A stretch of 64,000 bases of DNA from assembly GCA_003116875.1 (NCBI GenBank), contig BCKT01000012.1:734775-798774 (forward strand), in the 5' to 3' direction. The number at the start of each line of letters is the position of its first letter. The stretch's first letter is position 1. The notes beneath the pieces are model-generated. The model was not told the origin of the DNA. It saw nothing but the letters and a program-made list of their open reading frames with translations, and did no database searches. Below, piece after piece: positions 22,664 to 32,886 of the stretch. The position numbers and the translations under genes are program-made. The DNA is from Takashimella koratensis. Its lineage: Eukaryota > Basidiomycota > Tremellomycetes > Trichosporonales > Tetragoniomycetaceae.

Positions 22664-23941
22664 TCACAAATACCAGGGAAAGTTATCGGGACCAGCGTCT
22701 GACTCAACATCGGAGCCCCAGGTTCTGACTCCTCCTGCCGGGTAGTTTGACGACATGAAAGCACCGGATGTCGAGTGAGGGTCCCAAGAGTGTGAAACTG
22801 GTGACTGGCGGCTTGTCCTTGCGCTTTCCGAGTAGGACGAAGGGGATGTGTAGGAAGTTGCGCTCATGCTGCCAGTGGATCGACGGCGGTGACGCACGAC
22901 TCTGTCTGACTCTGCATCATGGTTCTCCCCCCGCCAGTGAGAGGAAGGGAGAACCGGCTGGCTGGTGCACCCGCGCCGGGAAGGGTAGACCCCAGTGGAC
23001 ATGGACTGGTAGTCGGTTTTTCTGGAAGTTCCGAATGGGCGTTTGAACCATTGCGCAACGGACGAGGCAGCGGATGAAGCACGATTCTTGAAGCGCCCGA
23101 ACGCTGAAGTCTTGGGAGGCGCGCTTTGAGGAGAAGGTTTTGTCAGCAAGTGTAAGCTACAAACAAGCGAGTGCAATAGTGCTTGACTCACTCGTAGTCA
23201 GTCTGCGAGGAAGCAGGAGCACTGTACTCGGAGTGTGTCACCTGGCTTTGTCCCATTCTCTGAGGGCCCCAACGGTCCAACACATTGTCCATCCCTTCAC
23301 GGAATCCCTGCGCAGTCTCACGGACAAAGCTGGACGTTGCCCCTGCCATCCTGGACAAGTCTCTCCACCTGTACTCTGAAAGAAGGCCGGACGGTGTCCA
23401 TCTCGGCGGAGACCGATCGTCCTCGTACAGGGGTGGCGGGGTCTCAGCTTCCGTCTCCCCGTATCCGGTCGTGCCGCCTTGGGCTGCGAGGATGGCCTGT
23501 TGTGCGTCGAGAGGTCCGGAACCATCGCTGGAAGTATGACCGGGAATGTACGAGGCCGACGTGAGAGGGGTGTCCGGCGAGAAGCTGATGGCTTGTTGGA
23601 AAGACATTGGGTCGATCTCAGAGCCATAGCCATAGTCACCAGGCTCCCCAGCCGTGAAGCCGGAACGAGCCAAAACCTCGGAGATGTATTCGGCTTGGAG
23701 CGCTCGGGCGATTTCAGCATCCGAGGTGCAGTCGTTGTCTTCCATCATCGAGGAAGCGGGCATGAACTGATTCCCGCTGTCCGTAGGGTCTAGAGAGAGA
23801 TTTAGTTAGATAAAGCTCCAACGTTTCTATATGAAAGACTCGTGAGATAATTAGCTTACCGTATGACACTCCAGCGGCAGACAATGCGATCAAACCTGCA
23901 TTGTCAAAGTCGTGGGAAGAAGGGGATGGAACATCAGACAT
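22664..23941 (-). CDS. Large disordered protein B of accessory trio
   Basis: Exons 23941-23860, 23789-23192 and 23123-22664 in phase, 379 aa. Unrecognised family. It opens MSDVPSPSSHDFDNAG, resembling MSPSETANYDHAG of protein A. The motif CTSDAEIARALQAEYISEVL follows. PPLYEDD lies at residues 146-152. Near residues 165-205 is a helical stretch (YRWRDLSRMAGATSSFVRET), then FGRFKNRASSAASSVAQWFK and TDYQSMST, aligned with VAKWWKG...TNYGDVS of protein A. The tail is Ser/Arg-rich and ends NFPWYL. An upstream exon at 24170-24015 may belong to it (see findings). No signal peptide or TM. The gene model is good; the function is unknown. Confidence 0.7.
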
Positions 23942-24898
23942 CAGTCTCCCTTCGAAAAACGTCAGCCAAGTTTGAGACGGACGCTTTAGACATATCGTAA
24001 CTGGTTACACTTACCGTCGACGTCGATGTCTCCCTGTAGACAGATGGGCGCAAAATCTTTTCCGTTGGAAAGAGAGGGTTGGAAAATGTCAAAACAATGG
24101 TCACGGGTCTGCTAGGCGTCTTTGGTGAAGGCTGATGGATAAGCCAGGTGGACGGGCTGACAAGTGACATGACGAAAGATCAGAACTGTGAATGAGGAAT
24201 GAGTATTGATGTGTGGATGGTGTGTTGATGAATAATATGACGATGAAAAAAAGTTGGGGGGGTTGGGGGTTGGGGACAAGAGAGTGTATGCGCTTATGTG
24301 ACAGCTGAGCTTTTCTCTTTCTCTGCCCCGTCCTGTCTGTGTCAAAAGAGGGCACGGTGTCATCGACCAACAACCATCAGCGGTCCATCTTCACCTCTCT
24401 TGCCTCTCCTGGGCTTTGAACACGTGGTCACATCAAAGGGCAAAACGCTCAACGCCTTTCCCGAAGGCAAGTAGCAGACGTTCCTGGGGTTTTCCCACCT
24501 CCTCATAGCTGTAGGTCGACCATGAAGAGGTGGAGAGGTAGAGCGGAAAGGAAGGGACAAGGCCTGAGCGATCCTATGAAAAGAGGGACAGTGCAGACAG
24601 TGTAAGAGGTTCACGAAGACTGGGCGTTCGGTGGAGCGAGGGGTTATCAAAGGTTCAAGCTGCTGAGTACAAGAGCGCAGCAAGTGCATTGCGGTACAAG
24701 AGGAGCTAGGGAAGGTGGAAAGTGGCGATTGAAGAGGGCGCGCTCACAGTGGCGTTTCCAGTGATCAGTGGCGAAGAGATGTTACGACGTGAGGATGGCT
24801 ATAGCTGTATCTATAGTTCAGCGAGCAACGGACGACAATAAACACAGAGACCAGCACATCATACGACAACCGTCATAAAACGATCACGACTGTATGAG
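23942..24898. other. Intergenic with possible extra 5' exon of protein B
   Basis: Contains the open minus-strand stretch 24170-24015, whose product includes SRPVTIVLTFSNPLFPTEKI and ends at a good GTAAGT donor. Otherwise no coding signal. Confidence 0.45.
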
Positions 24899-26134
24899 CT
24901 ACACTTCGATACTGAGAAGCTCATCCATGAAGGCTCTCTCGGTAGCCAATCGCCGAAAAATCGCCTGACCTAGTTGATCTCGCAAGTCCTCGTCGGTCAA
25001 TTCCGAGTTCTCGCTCAGGTCACGCATGAGCTTGTTGTAGCTGTGGTCGTCGAGGAAGTCGCCTGGAGTCAGTGCGACCGCGCCATCGAGGAGTCGCCGC
25101 CCGTCACCTGTCGCACCGGTTCCCACCTCAAGTCGGTGTGTGAGAGCGTCGAACTCGGCGTCGGTCATGCAGTCTTCCCGAGTGAAAGAAGTGCCCATCG
25201 GAAGTTCGAAATCGGTATCGGACCGCCAGTCGTTGTCGAGCGAGGCAGATGCAGCTTGTTTGAGTTGGGCCAAGACCATGGCGACTTCGGCTTCGCTCTC
25301 GCAGTAGTCGGACCGGTCGATTTGGGGCTGGTACGACTCTGGCTCGAAGGGTTGGAGCTCGTTGACCATTGAAGCAAAGTATCGACTCAACCGATCTCCC
25401 CGGGCACTTTCCGCGTCGTCCTCACCGGTGGGCAGGTCGAAGGTCCTGTCCAGAGACTGCACGAATCGCTCAACTTCTTCCCAAGTCGCGAATCCAGAAT
25501 CATCGATCGGCTTTGCTCCAAACCCCCTGACTTGGCTCGCCTCGTAGTCCGCCCTCTCGTAGACTTGGTCATCACCGTCGGCTCTCGGCGCCGTGCGGAA
25601 GTTGGAACGAGATTCTGGGTCGTTGAGAAAACTGATAAAGGCGCTGGTGGGGACATTGCCCAAGACAGTGTTCTTGGCTGGCTCCTCGGGGCCAAGACCG
25701 CCGGACATGACAGATGCATCGTCGTTCGTGTAGGTGATGTCACTCTTTGCATCGATCGAGTAGAGTTCCTCGTAGCCTGCATTCAAGTCAGTAAGTTGGA
25801 TATTCTATGAGACTCTCTTGTGCTCACCTTCATCCACAGTGGACGAGGCATCCGTGGCGTAATCTTCCTCTGATTCCTCAGCCTGTCCGTACCCCTTAGG
25901 CAAGGCAAAGCGGGTCTTTGGGTTGGCAAAGCTTCGACCGATCGTGCCACCATTGTACCGATTTGAGCGGGTTCCAACGACTGAAGGGGCAGGGGTGAAG
26001 GAAACCCCACTCACCCCGCTGAGAGGAGACTGGTACAGCTCCCCGTATCGGGGGAAGTCAAATTGAGACGGCGGCGCGAAAAGAGAGGTGGAGGGGAAAT
26101 GAAAGACTGGAGAGAGAGTGGCGACTGAGGCCAT
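24899..26134 (-). CDS. Acidic disordered protein C of accessory trio
   Basis: Two exons (26134-25828, 25776-24899) in phase, 394 aa. Unrecognised. Its N-terminus is rich in Phe, Pro and Ser (FHFPSTSLFAPPSQFDFPRY); the rest is strongly acidic. It carries two Cys motifs, YCESEAEVAMVLAQLKQ and DCMTDAEFDALTHRL, that resemble DCTSDAEIARALQAEY of protein B. The C-terminal 60 residues look helical (LTDEDLRDQLGQAIFRRLA, then FMDELLSIEV). It lacks PPLY and the WxK module. Same strand as proteins A and B. It is probably a more distant relative or a partner; the function is unknown. Confidence 0.7.
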
Positions 26135-27192
26135 CGGGTGGTGGTATGGTTGGGGATAAGTGAGTGATTGAATGTAATGAGATTGGAATTTGGATCGAAG
26201 TGTGATGTGCTCAGTGGTGGTGTGGTTGTCTTGGTTGTTGCTGGGGTTGTTGTGTGGGGAAGGGGATAATATTGAGTGGCAAGAAATCCCCTGCCCCCTC
26301 TTCGACCCCTCTCTTCAAATACCTTTCCCCAACACCCACTCCTTATCAACAAACAGCGACTTACTCCTCAGCTCCACCTCGCTCCTCATCCCTTCCTTTA
26401 AGACCGTTTTTCAGCAATGAAAAAGGACGGCAATATTTCCACCCTCTCCACAGTTTCCACACCACTCACGGCGCACCGGGGTGGGTCGGGAAATTCCACT
26501 CCGGCTTGAGAGTAACGCAGTCTCAGTAGAGCTTGAGAGGATGCGATTTCGTCTCGCATGTTCCAAGCCGGCCGGAGCTTTGACCAAGTCGCCTTCCCAT
26601 CGACACTCAACCCGAAATCACCATGTCGCTCCACTCTCACCGCTCACACTCATCTACAACTTCTGTCTGTATGACCGAGAACCTTGATGTGAAGCTGCGA
26701 GCCCTCATGACTCACGTCTCCATGGCTCCACACCTTCTTGGGTGAGCAACCGGGGGGTTGAGACTGTGTCGCTCGCATGGATGAGTCTATGAGAGCTTGT
26801 ATAGCTAGGGTGTATTGCGCGATGCCCAAGAGGCAATGGTAATCACGGTAGGATCATATTCGGAAAGGGCGACTGGTGGCACCCGGAACCCTGGCACGAG
26901 AGAAAATCAAAACCACTGAACAGCTGCTCAAGCATGCTCCTCGCGCTTTCCTAACCCCCCAGCATAGCGCCAAAGCTGTCCTGCAAGATGAGGGTGGGAT
27001 GTGGCAGGTGTAGATGAATCTGAATGAGTTGGCTGTAGCTAGCGGGTGACCGGAAAATTGACGGGTATTACTTAGTGTGGCACGAGTCAGCGTCTCCGGC
27101 CAGCGACCAGGGGCAATCAGCGGACTCGTTCTAAATCGCGTCGCTCAACTTGATATCCATCCACCCATCCGTCATCATCCATCCACCTTACC
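26135..27192. other. Divergent promoter region
   Basis: Between protein C (-) and the JTB-like gene (+). Just upstream of protein C the minus strand is rich in CCA/CAAC repeats, leader-like. No gene seen. Confidence 0.4.
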
Positions 27193-27984
27193 ATGATTCT
27201 CCGGCATCTTACCCAGTAAGCCCTTCCCTGATCATCTCTTCCCCCGCGAGGTCTGACATACCCTTCCAGCGTGCTCGCTCTCTTCCTTGCGTGCGCGGTC
27301 GCGTTGGCCTCTGCGTCCACTATTCCTTCCAACACTACCCCCGTCAACGTTCCCCGAGCTCGACCGACGTATGTCGCGCATGCGGCGGACGCGCTCGTCT
27401 GTCGTCCTTTCGGTGAATGCGAGCCATGTCCCGAAGACGAGGTGAGTGGGCGTGGTTGCTGTTGGAGTCGGGGTCACGATCGTTGCGCTGGGACGTGAAA
27501 TTGAGTGTGGGATCAGCTCCCATGACGTGTGAAATTGAGACATCGCTAACGGCTTGGGTGTGGGATAGCTGGACCAACCGTTTTGCCAGCCGTTTGGAAA
27601 CAGGAGGCTGTTGCATTGTATTCCCGAGTCAGCACAGGATAACCCATACGAGACAGACGACGGGTCGCAGCAGCCTGGGGAGGTGCCGGCATGGGAAGCG
27701 TGCGGCCGGGTGGTCAAGAAAGAACAGCGTGATTTCTACGAATTTGTCGTGAGTACTAGTTAACGCAGTCAGGAAACAAGTGTGAAGTCGAGGAAGATGG
27801 AGACATTGGAAACAAGAGACAGCAAGGGAGATAGCTGACGGTGCGGAAAATGCAGACCGCAAATGTTCTCTTCCTGGTCGTTGCAATCTCCATTTACGCA
27901 GTACGCACGTCCACACTCGCCGCTGCGCAGTACCGCCAACTCGCGGCGCGTATCGGTATTCCCAGCGGAGGATGGAGAGTGTAG
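27193..27984 (+). CDS. JTB-like type I membrane protein
   Basis: Four exons (27193-27215, 27270-27441, 27569-27748, 27856-27984) in phase, 167 aa. The short first exon completes a signal peptide (MILRHLTHVLALFLACAVAL). The ectodomain has the spacing CRPFGECEPCPEDE, then PFCQPFGNRRLLHC, then WEACGRVVKKEQRDFYEF. One TM helix (ANVLFLVVAISIYAV) and a short basic tail follow. The Cys spacing, the C.PFG/PTGY-like centre and the E.R.F..FE block before the TM match my recollection of the JTB (jumping translocation breakpoint) family, an uncharacterised membrane protein in animals. Gene structure is firm; the JTB call is tentative and would need a profile search. Confidence 0.7.
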
Positions 27985-28194
27985 CCTGAGCATCTCTGCT
28001 TCACATTGCGCGTATCATCGGCTAAGGTTATGCGCTTGGGGTCCGCAAAGTATGGGAGAGTGGGAATGGGACAATATGTTGTATGCATGTATATGAAAGA
28101 AGAAGGCGTGCCAGCCTTACCAAAGAGTGGAGATGGAGGTGTCCAAGTCATGGAAGATATAGTACATTGATAAGTGGTTGAGAGACATCGCGCA

Positions 28195-28735
28195 TCACGT
28201 CGTTTTGAGGTAGTTGGCCGCTTTAATGTTGGCCTTGTTCCTGATTTGTGTTAGCACGGCTTTATCCCTTGCACTGAGAGACAGCCACGGCCAACTCACG
28301 TCGCGCGGAGCTTCTTCTTCTCCTGTTGGAAGTTGACCTCGCCCTCTTTGGCCGGGGCAGGCTCGTCCAGGATCGTCCACAGCCATGATGGGTACTGGTT
28401 ATCAGGCAAAGCGACAGGGTCGGGTTGGTCCTTGAGCACCGAGAGTCCGGTCATCACGGTCCCTGCGGGCAAGATGGATGGTTCTGAGTGGGTAGGAGGG
28501 CTAGGTGTCAGCTGAGTGAAGGAGGTAGAGGCAGGAATGGGGAGGGTAGAGGATGAAGGTGGAGGGAAGAGAAGAGACACTCACGCCGTGGACCGGAGGA
28601 AACGGGCTTGTCCTTGGACGAGGAGGCTGAGGCAGAGAGAGGGGAAGAGGAGAAACGGCAGATGGCGACGGGGAGGCGAATACGCGATACTGCCGCAGCT
28701 GGCCGCGTCACAAGAGATCGAAGAGCGAGCGACAT
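28195..28735 (-). CDS. MRPL37: Mitochondrial large-subunit ribosomal protein mL54 (MRPL37)
   Basis: Three exons (28735-28585, 28483-28300, 28240-28195) in phase, 126 aa. The N-terminus is an Arg/Ser/Ala mitochondrial presequence (SLALRSLVTRPAAAVSRIRL ... RFSSS). The body has the family signature LPAGTVMTGLSVLKDQPDPV, then LPDNQYPSWLWTILDEP, and the basic C-terminus ends NKANIKAANYLKTT, all typical of mL54. It is divergent from PFK with 416 bp between starts. Confidence 0.9.
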
Positions 28736-29151
28736 GGTATAGGTTGGATGTTGACAACGTGGTTTGCGACTGAGAGCGACTTAAATTTCATCTTTTTTCC
28801 TGGCTCGTATCGCTCGGGTCGTGAAACAGGGGGGTGCATATAAGGGACTAAGCAGGGGATTAGGATTATGGTGATGAGAATGGAATCAATCAAATGTGGG
28901 TTGTAATGGAAAAGCTAATTGGCTAATTGTCTGCCCTGGTCCCCCCCGCATTCTACAGCCATTGCCGCCGGGTCCTTTGGGTGTGTGTCTCTCATTGACG
29001 TTCGTCATAACCCCTAACCTCAAGAACCCGCGGGAAAAGAAAACCAACAAAAAACTTGTCTACGGATCCCGCCCTCTCTCTCCTCCCTCTCCTCTCCACC
29101 ATCTCATCTCCATCTCTCCCCCATTCCTGCTCTCAGTCATCCATACCCACC
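28736..29151. other. Divergent promoter, mL54 / PFK
   Basis: The PFK leader is CT-rich over the last 80 bases. A C-rich stretch lies at 28941-28948. No gene seen. Confidence 0.4.
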
Positions 29152-32100
29152 ATGGACGCTTCAGAGCCTACCAAGGACCTCGAGGGTGTCGTCGAGCTGC
29201 CCCTCAAGGGAGCTGCTGCACCCGCCCCCGCCAAGCCAGCGGCTGCTATCATCCCCAAGACCAAGAAGATTGCCGTGCTCACCAGTGGTGGTGATAGCGC
29301 AGGCATGAACGCTGCTGGTAGGTTGGCTGAGCAACACGTTTGAGAAAATACAGCTAATCGTCTGCCTCAGTCCGAGCTGTCGTTCGTCAAGGTATTGCTC
29401 GGTAAGTGTTGAGATCTCATCTCGACCAGATTCGTAGGCCACGATCGAATCGATTGCTGACTGTAACCTCTTCTCTGTAGCGGCTGCGAAACCTACATCA
29501 TTCGCGAAGGATGGGAAGGTCTTGTCCGGGGCAACACTTCCGGTCCTACGCCCGCTGCGACTCCTCGCCGTACTCCATCTGCGAGCGCTGTCGCCTCTCC
29601 TTCTTTAGGCCCTACCAAGTCCGTCTCCTTCTCTTCTCTCCCTCCGAGCAAGCAGCTCGACCTGGGCGAGAGTGGGACCTCCGCTCCTCGATCCGCGGGG
29701 ACAGGAAGCGACCCAAAGTCTGTCGTTCCGCTTAGCAACGCGCCGCTGAGTTTCGGGTTCGGCGAGCTGCTCAAGGACGGTGCTGGGGAAGGCGCTGACG
29801 AGGAGGTCGGAGCCGCCGCAGAGGCAGCGGAGGAGGAAACGGGCAGGAGTCTCAAGGGGAGGTACATCGTCCGAGTCGGTTGGGACGACGTCCGTGGTTG
29901 GCTCGGTGAAGGTGGAACGCTCATCGGCTCGTCCCGATGCCCTTCGTGTGAGTAGACAATCGGGCAATAGATGGCACAGTTCATATTGAAGATGGTAGGT
30001 GGACAGTGCTGATAATGGGGGTTCAGTCCGAACAAGGGAAGGTCGACTCACAGCGGCTTACAACCTCATTCAATTCGGTATCGACTGTCTCGCCGTCTGT
30101 GGCGGTGACGGTAGTCTGACCGGTGCCGACATGTTGCGCGGCGAATGGTCGGGTCTCGTCGATGAGCTTTACAAGGACGGCAAGATCTCAGAGGACCAGA
30201 AGGACTCGTACCGATACCTTAACATTGTCGGTCTCGTTGGTTCAATCGAGTGAGTAGAACTCTTCACCTCAGATCTACCGTGCCTTTGCGCGGATCATGC
30301 TTGGCTTTCCTGATTTCGGCCATATATCCTACCTCGTTGCTTACCCGCGAAACTTCTAGCAACGACATGTCCATGACCGACCTGACGATCGGCGCGCTCA
30401 CTGCGCTTCACCGTATCTGTGAGGCTATCGACTCGATCTCGTCCACTGCCTCGTCCCACTCTCGTGCTTTCGTCATCGAGGTCATGGGTCGCCACTGCGG
30501 CTGGCTCGCACTTCTTGCTGGTATCGCGTGAGTCCAGGCCACCTCCACCTCGCTGCCTCTTCCTCAACAACACTCATGGTCGACACTGACGTTGTATCAC
30601 TCCACCAGCACCGGCGCCGACTTTGTGTTCATTCCCGAGTCCCCGCCAGCGAGCGCCGACTGGGAGACGGAGATGTGTGATGTACTCAAGTCTCACCGAG
30701 AAGTCGGCAAGCGCAAGTCGATTGTCATTGTTGCCGAGGGCGCGCTTGACCGTGAGCTCAAGCCTATCAAGCCGGACTATGTCAAGCAAATCCTTGTCGA
30801 CCGATTGGGTCTCGACACGAGGGTGACTACGCTTGGTCACACACAGCGTGGTGGCAAGCCGTGTGCCTTTGATCGTATCCTCGTGAGTCGGGTCGTGCCC
30901 TTGTGGACTAGCTCAAATTGGGTCCGAGGCGTGAAGCTGACACACCCCACCCCACAGCCTACTTTGCAAGGTGTTGAAGCCGTTGAGGCGTTGCTCGAGG
31001 CTACCCCGGAGACACCTTCGTACATGATCGGTATCCAGGAGAACAAGATCACCAAGGTCCCTCTCCTCGAGGCCGTCGCGCAGACTCAGGCAGTCGCCAA
31101 GGCTATCGAGTCCAAGGACTTTGTCAAGGCGATGTCATACCGTGACTCCGAGTTCCAGGAGATGCTCCAGGCGTTCCAAATTAGTTCGTCACTGAGCACT
31201 CAGTCCAAGGTCCCTGAGAACCAGGTGAGTTCACGCAGTCACAATGCAGAGCACAACTGACAAAAATAGCGATTGAGGATCGGTATCATCCAGTGAGTTG
31301 CGCTTTTGTGATGGCCGAGCCCAACTGACATCTAATAGCGTTGGAGCTCCCGCCGGTGGTATGAACGCTGCGACTCGCCAGGCTGTGCGATTCTGTCACA
31401 ACCGCGGCCACACTCCCTTGGCGATCTACAACGGCTTTGACGGTCTCCTCGAGGACAATGTGAATGAGCTTGGCTGGCTCCGCGTCGACAACTGGACGAC
31501 CCGTGGTGGTTCTGAACTCGGCACGAACCGAACCCTTCCTTCCACCGACCTGGGCCAAGTCGCTTCCGCTCTCCAACGTCACTCGATCGACGCGTTGCTC
31601 GTGATTGGTGGATTTGAGGCATTCCACTCTGTTCTCCTCCTTGAGCAGAACCGAGCCAACTACCCCGGTTTCCAAATCCCCATGATTCACCTACCCGCGA
31701 CTCTCTCCAACAACGTCCCGCTCACCGATTTCTCCCTTGGGTCAGACACGTCGTTGAATGCGCTCGTGGATGCGTGCGACGCGATCAAGCAGAGTGCGTC
31801 GGCCAGTAGGAACAGAGTGTTCGTGGTGGAGACTCAAGGTGGGATGAGTGGGTATATCGCTACCCTGGGTGCGTTGGCGGTAGGCGCGGTCTTGGTGTAC
31901 ACACCGGAAGAAGGGATCTCGTTGCAGCTCTTGCAGCAGGACGTCGAGTTCATGATCAAGAGGTACCAGCTGGACGTCAAGGGCAAGTCGGAGGGTCGTT
32001 TGGTCGTCAAGTGAGTCATCAATTAACGCTATTCGAAAAGCAAGAACCAGCTGATAAATCTTCCTCACTTTCGCAGATCCGAGAAGGCGTCCGATGTCTA

Positions 32101-32554
32101 CACTACCGAAACGTTGACCAAGATCTTCAAAGAAGAAGGCAAAGACCTGTTTGACGCGCGATCCGCTTCTCTCGGTCACACCCTTCAAGGCGGTGTTCCA
32201 TCCCCACTTGACCGAACTCGAGCGGCTCGCTTGTCCCTTCGGTGCATGCAATTCCTCGAAACTCATGGTCGACAAGGTGCTCAAACTCGTGCTCGTCCCT
32301 CAACATCGAGGTCCAACACACTTGACAACCAGTACACCCCTCCCAAGGTCAAACCATCTACCGGGGTTCCAGAACATACCGCGGCGATGATCGCGATTAG
32401 AGGAAGTAAAATTGTTTATGCTTCAATGGAGGATGTATTGAAGAAGACGGATATGAAGAAGAGAAGGGCAACAGATGTTTGGTGGAGAGATATCAAAGGT
32501 CTCGCAGAGGTTATGGGTGGTAGGTCGGGTTTGTTGGCGGATTACGCCAAGTGA
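29152..32554 (+). CDS. PFK1: ATP-dependent 6-phosphofructokinase with inserted segment
   Basis: Commits fructose-6-phosphate to glycolysis. Ten exons: 29152-29317, 29371-29401, 29481-29947, 30027-30249, 30360-30527, 30609-30882, 30958-31224, 31270-31292, 31339-32010, 32077-32554; 922 aa, all in phase. It has the duplicated eukaryotic form. The catalytic N-half shows [12 protein letters not shown] (ATP), [19 protein letters not shown] (catalytic Asp region), [14 protein letters not shown] and [17 protein letters not shown]. The regulatory C-half shows [28 protein letters not shown] and SLGHTLQGG. An insertion of about 114 residues, Ser/Pro/Ala-rich then acidic, separates GWEGLVRGN from [19 protein letters not shown]. 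The N-terminal glyoxalase-like extension of yeast subunits is missing. Confidence 0.95.
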
Positions 32555-32886
32555 AAACAGGTGGGGTAGGTCTGGATAAGTCAGGGAGGTGAGGTAAGTT
32601 TTAGGCTCGGGCGTGGATTTAGCTTTTTGTCAAGTTTGTGAGCTTGGTTATAGGGGAGTAAGAAAGAGTTTTGGTTGGTACGATAGCCATGCGGAAGTAG
32701 TCCTCGAGATTGGGCCTGGGTCTGAATAATTAGTCTTACAAGAAGCGAATGCATTAGACGAGATTGAAACGAACGATTCCCTTTGCACCAAATCAATCCG
32801 TTGATTCCTTCCCCACCTCCTCCCACTTCCTTCCTCCTCCTCACTCCCTTGCTTCCAGCTACTATGATCTGATTTTTCACATTGCT
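32555..32886. other. Convergent 3' region, PFK / acyl-CoA dehydrogenase
   Basis: The two genes converge here. Nothing beyond AT-richer 3' sequence is seen. Confidence 0.4.
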
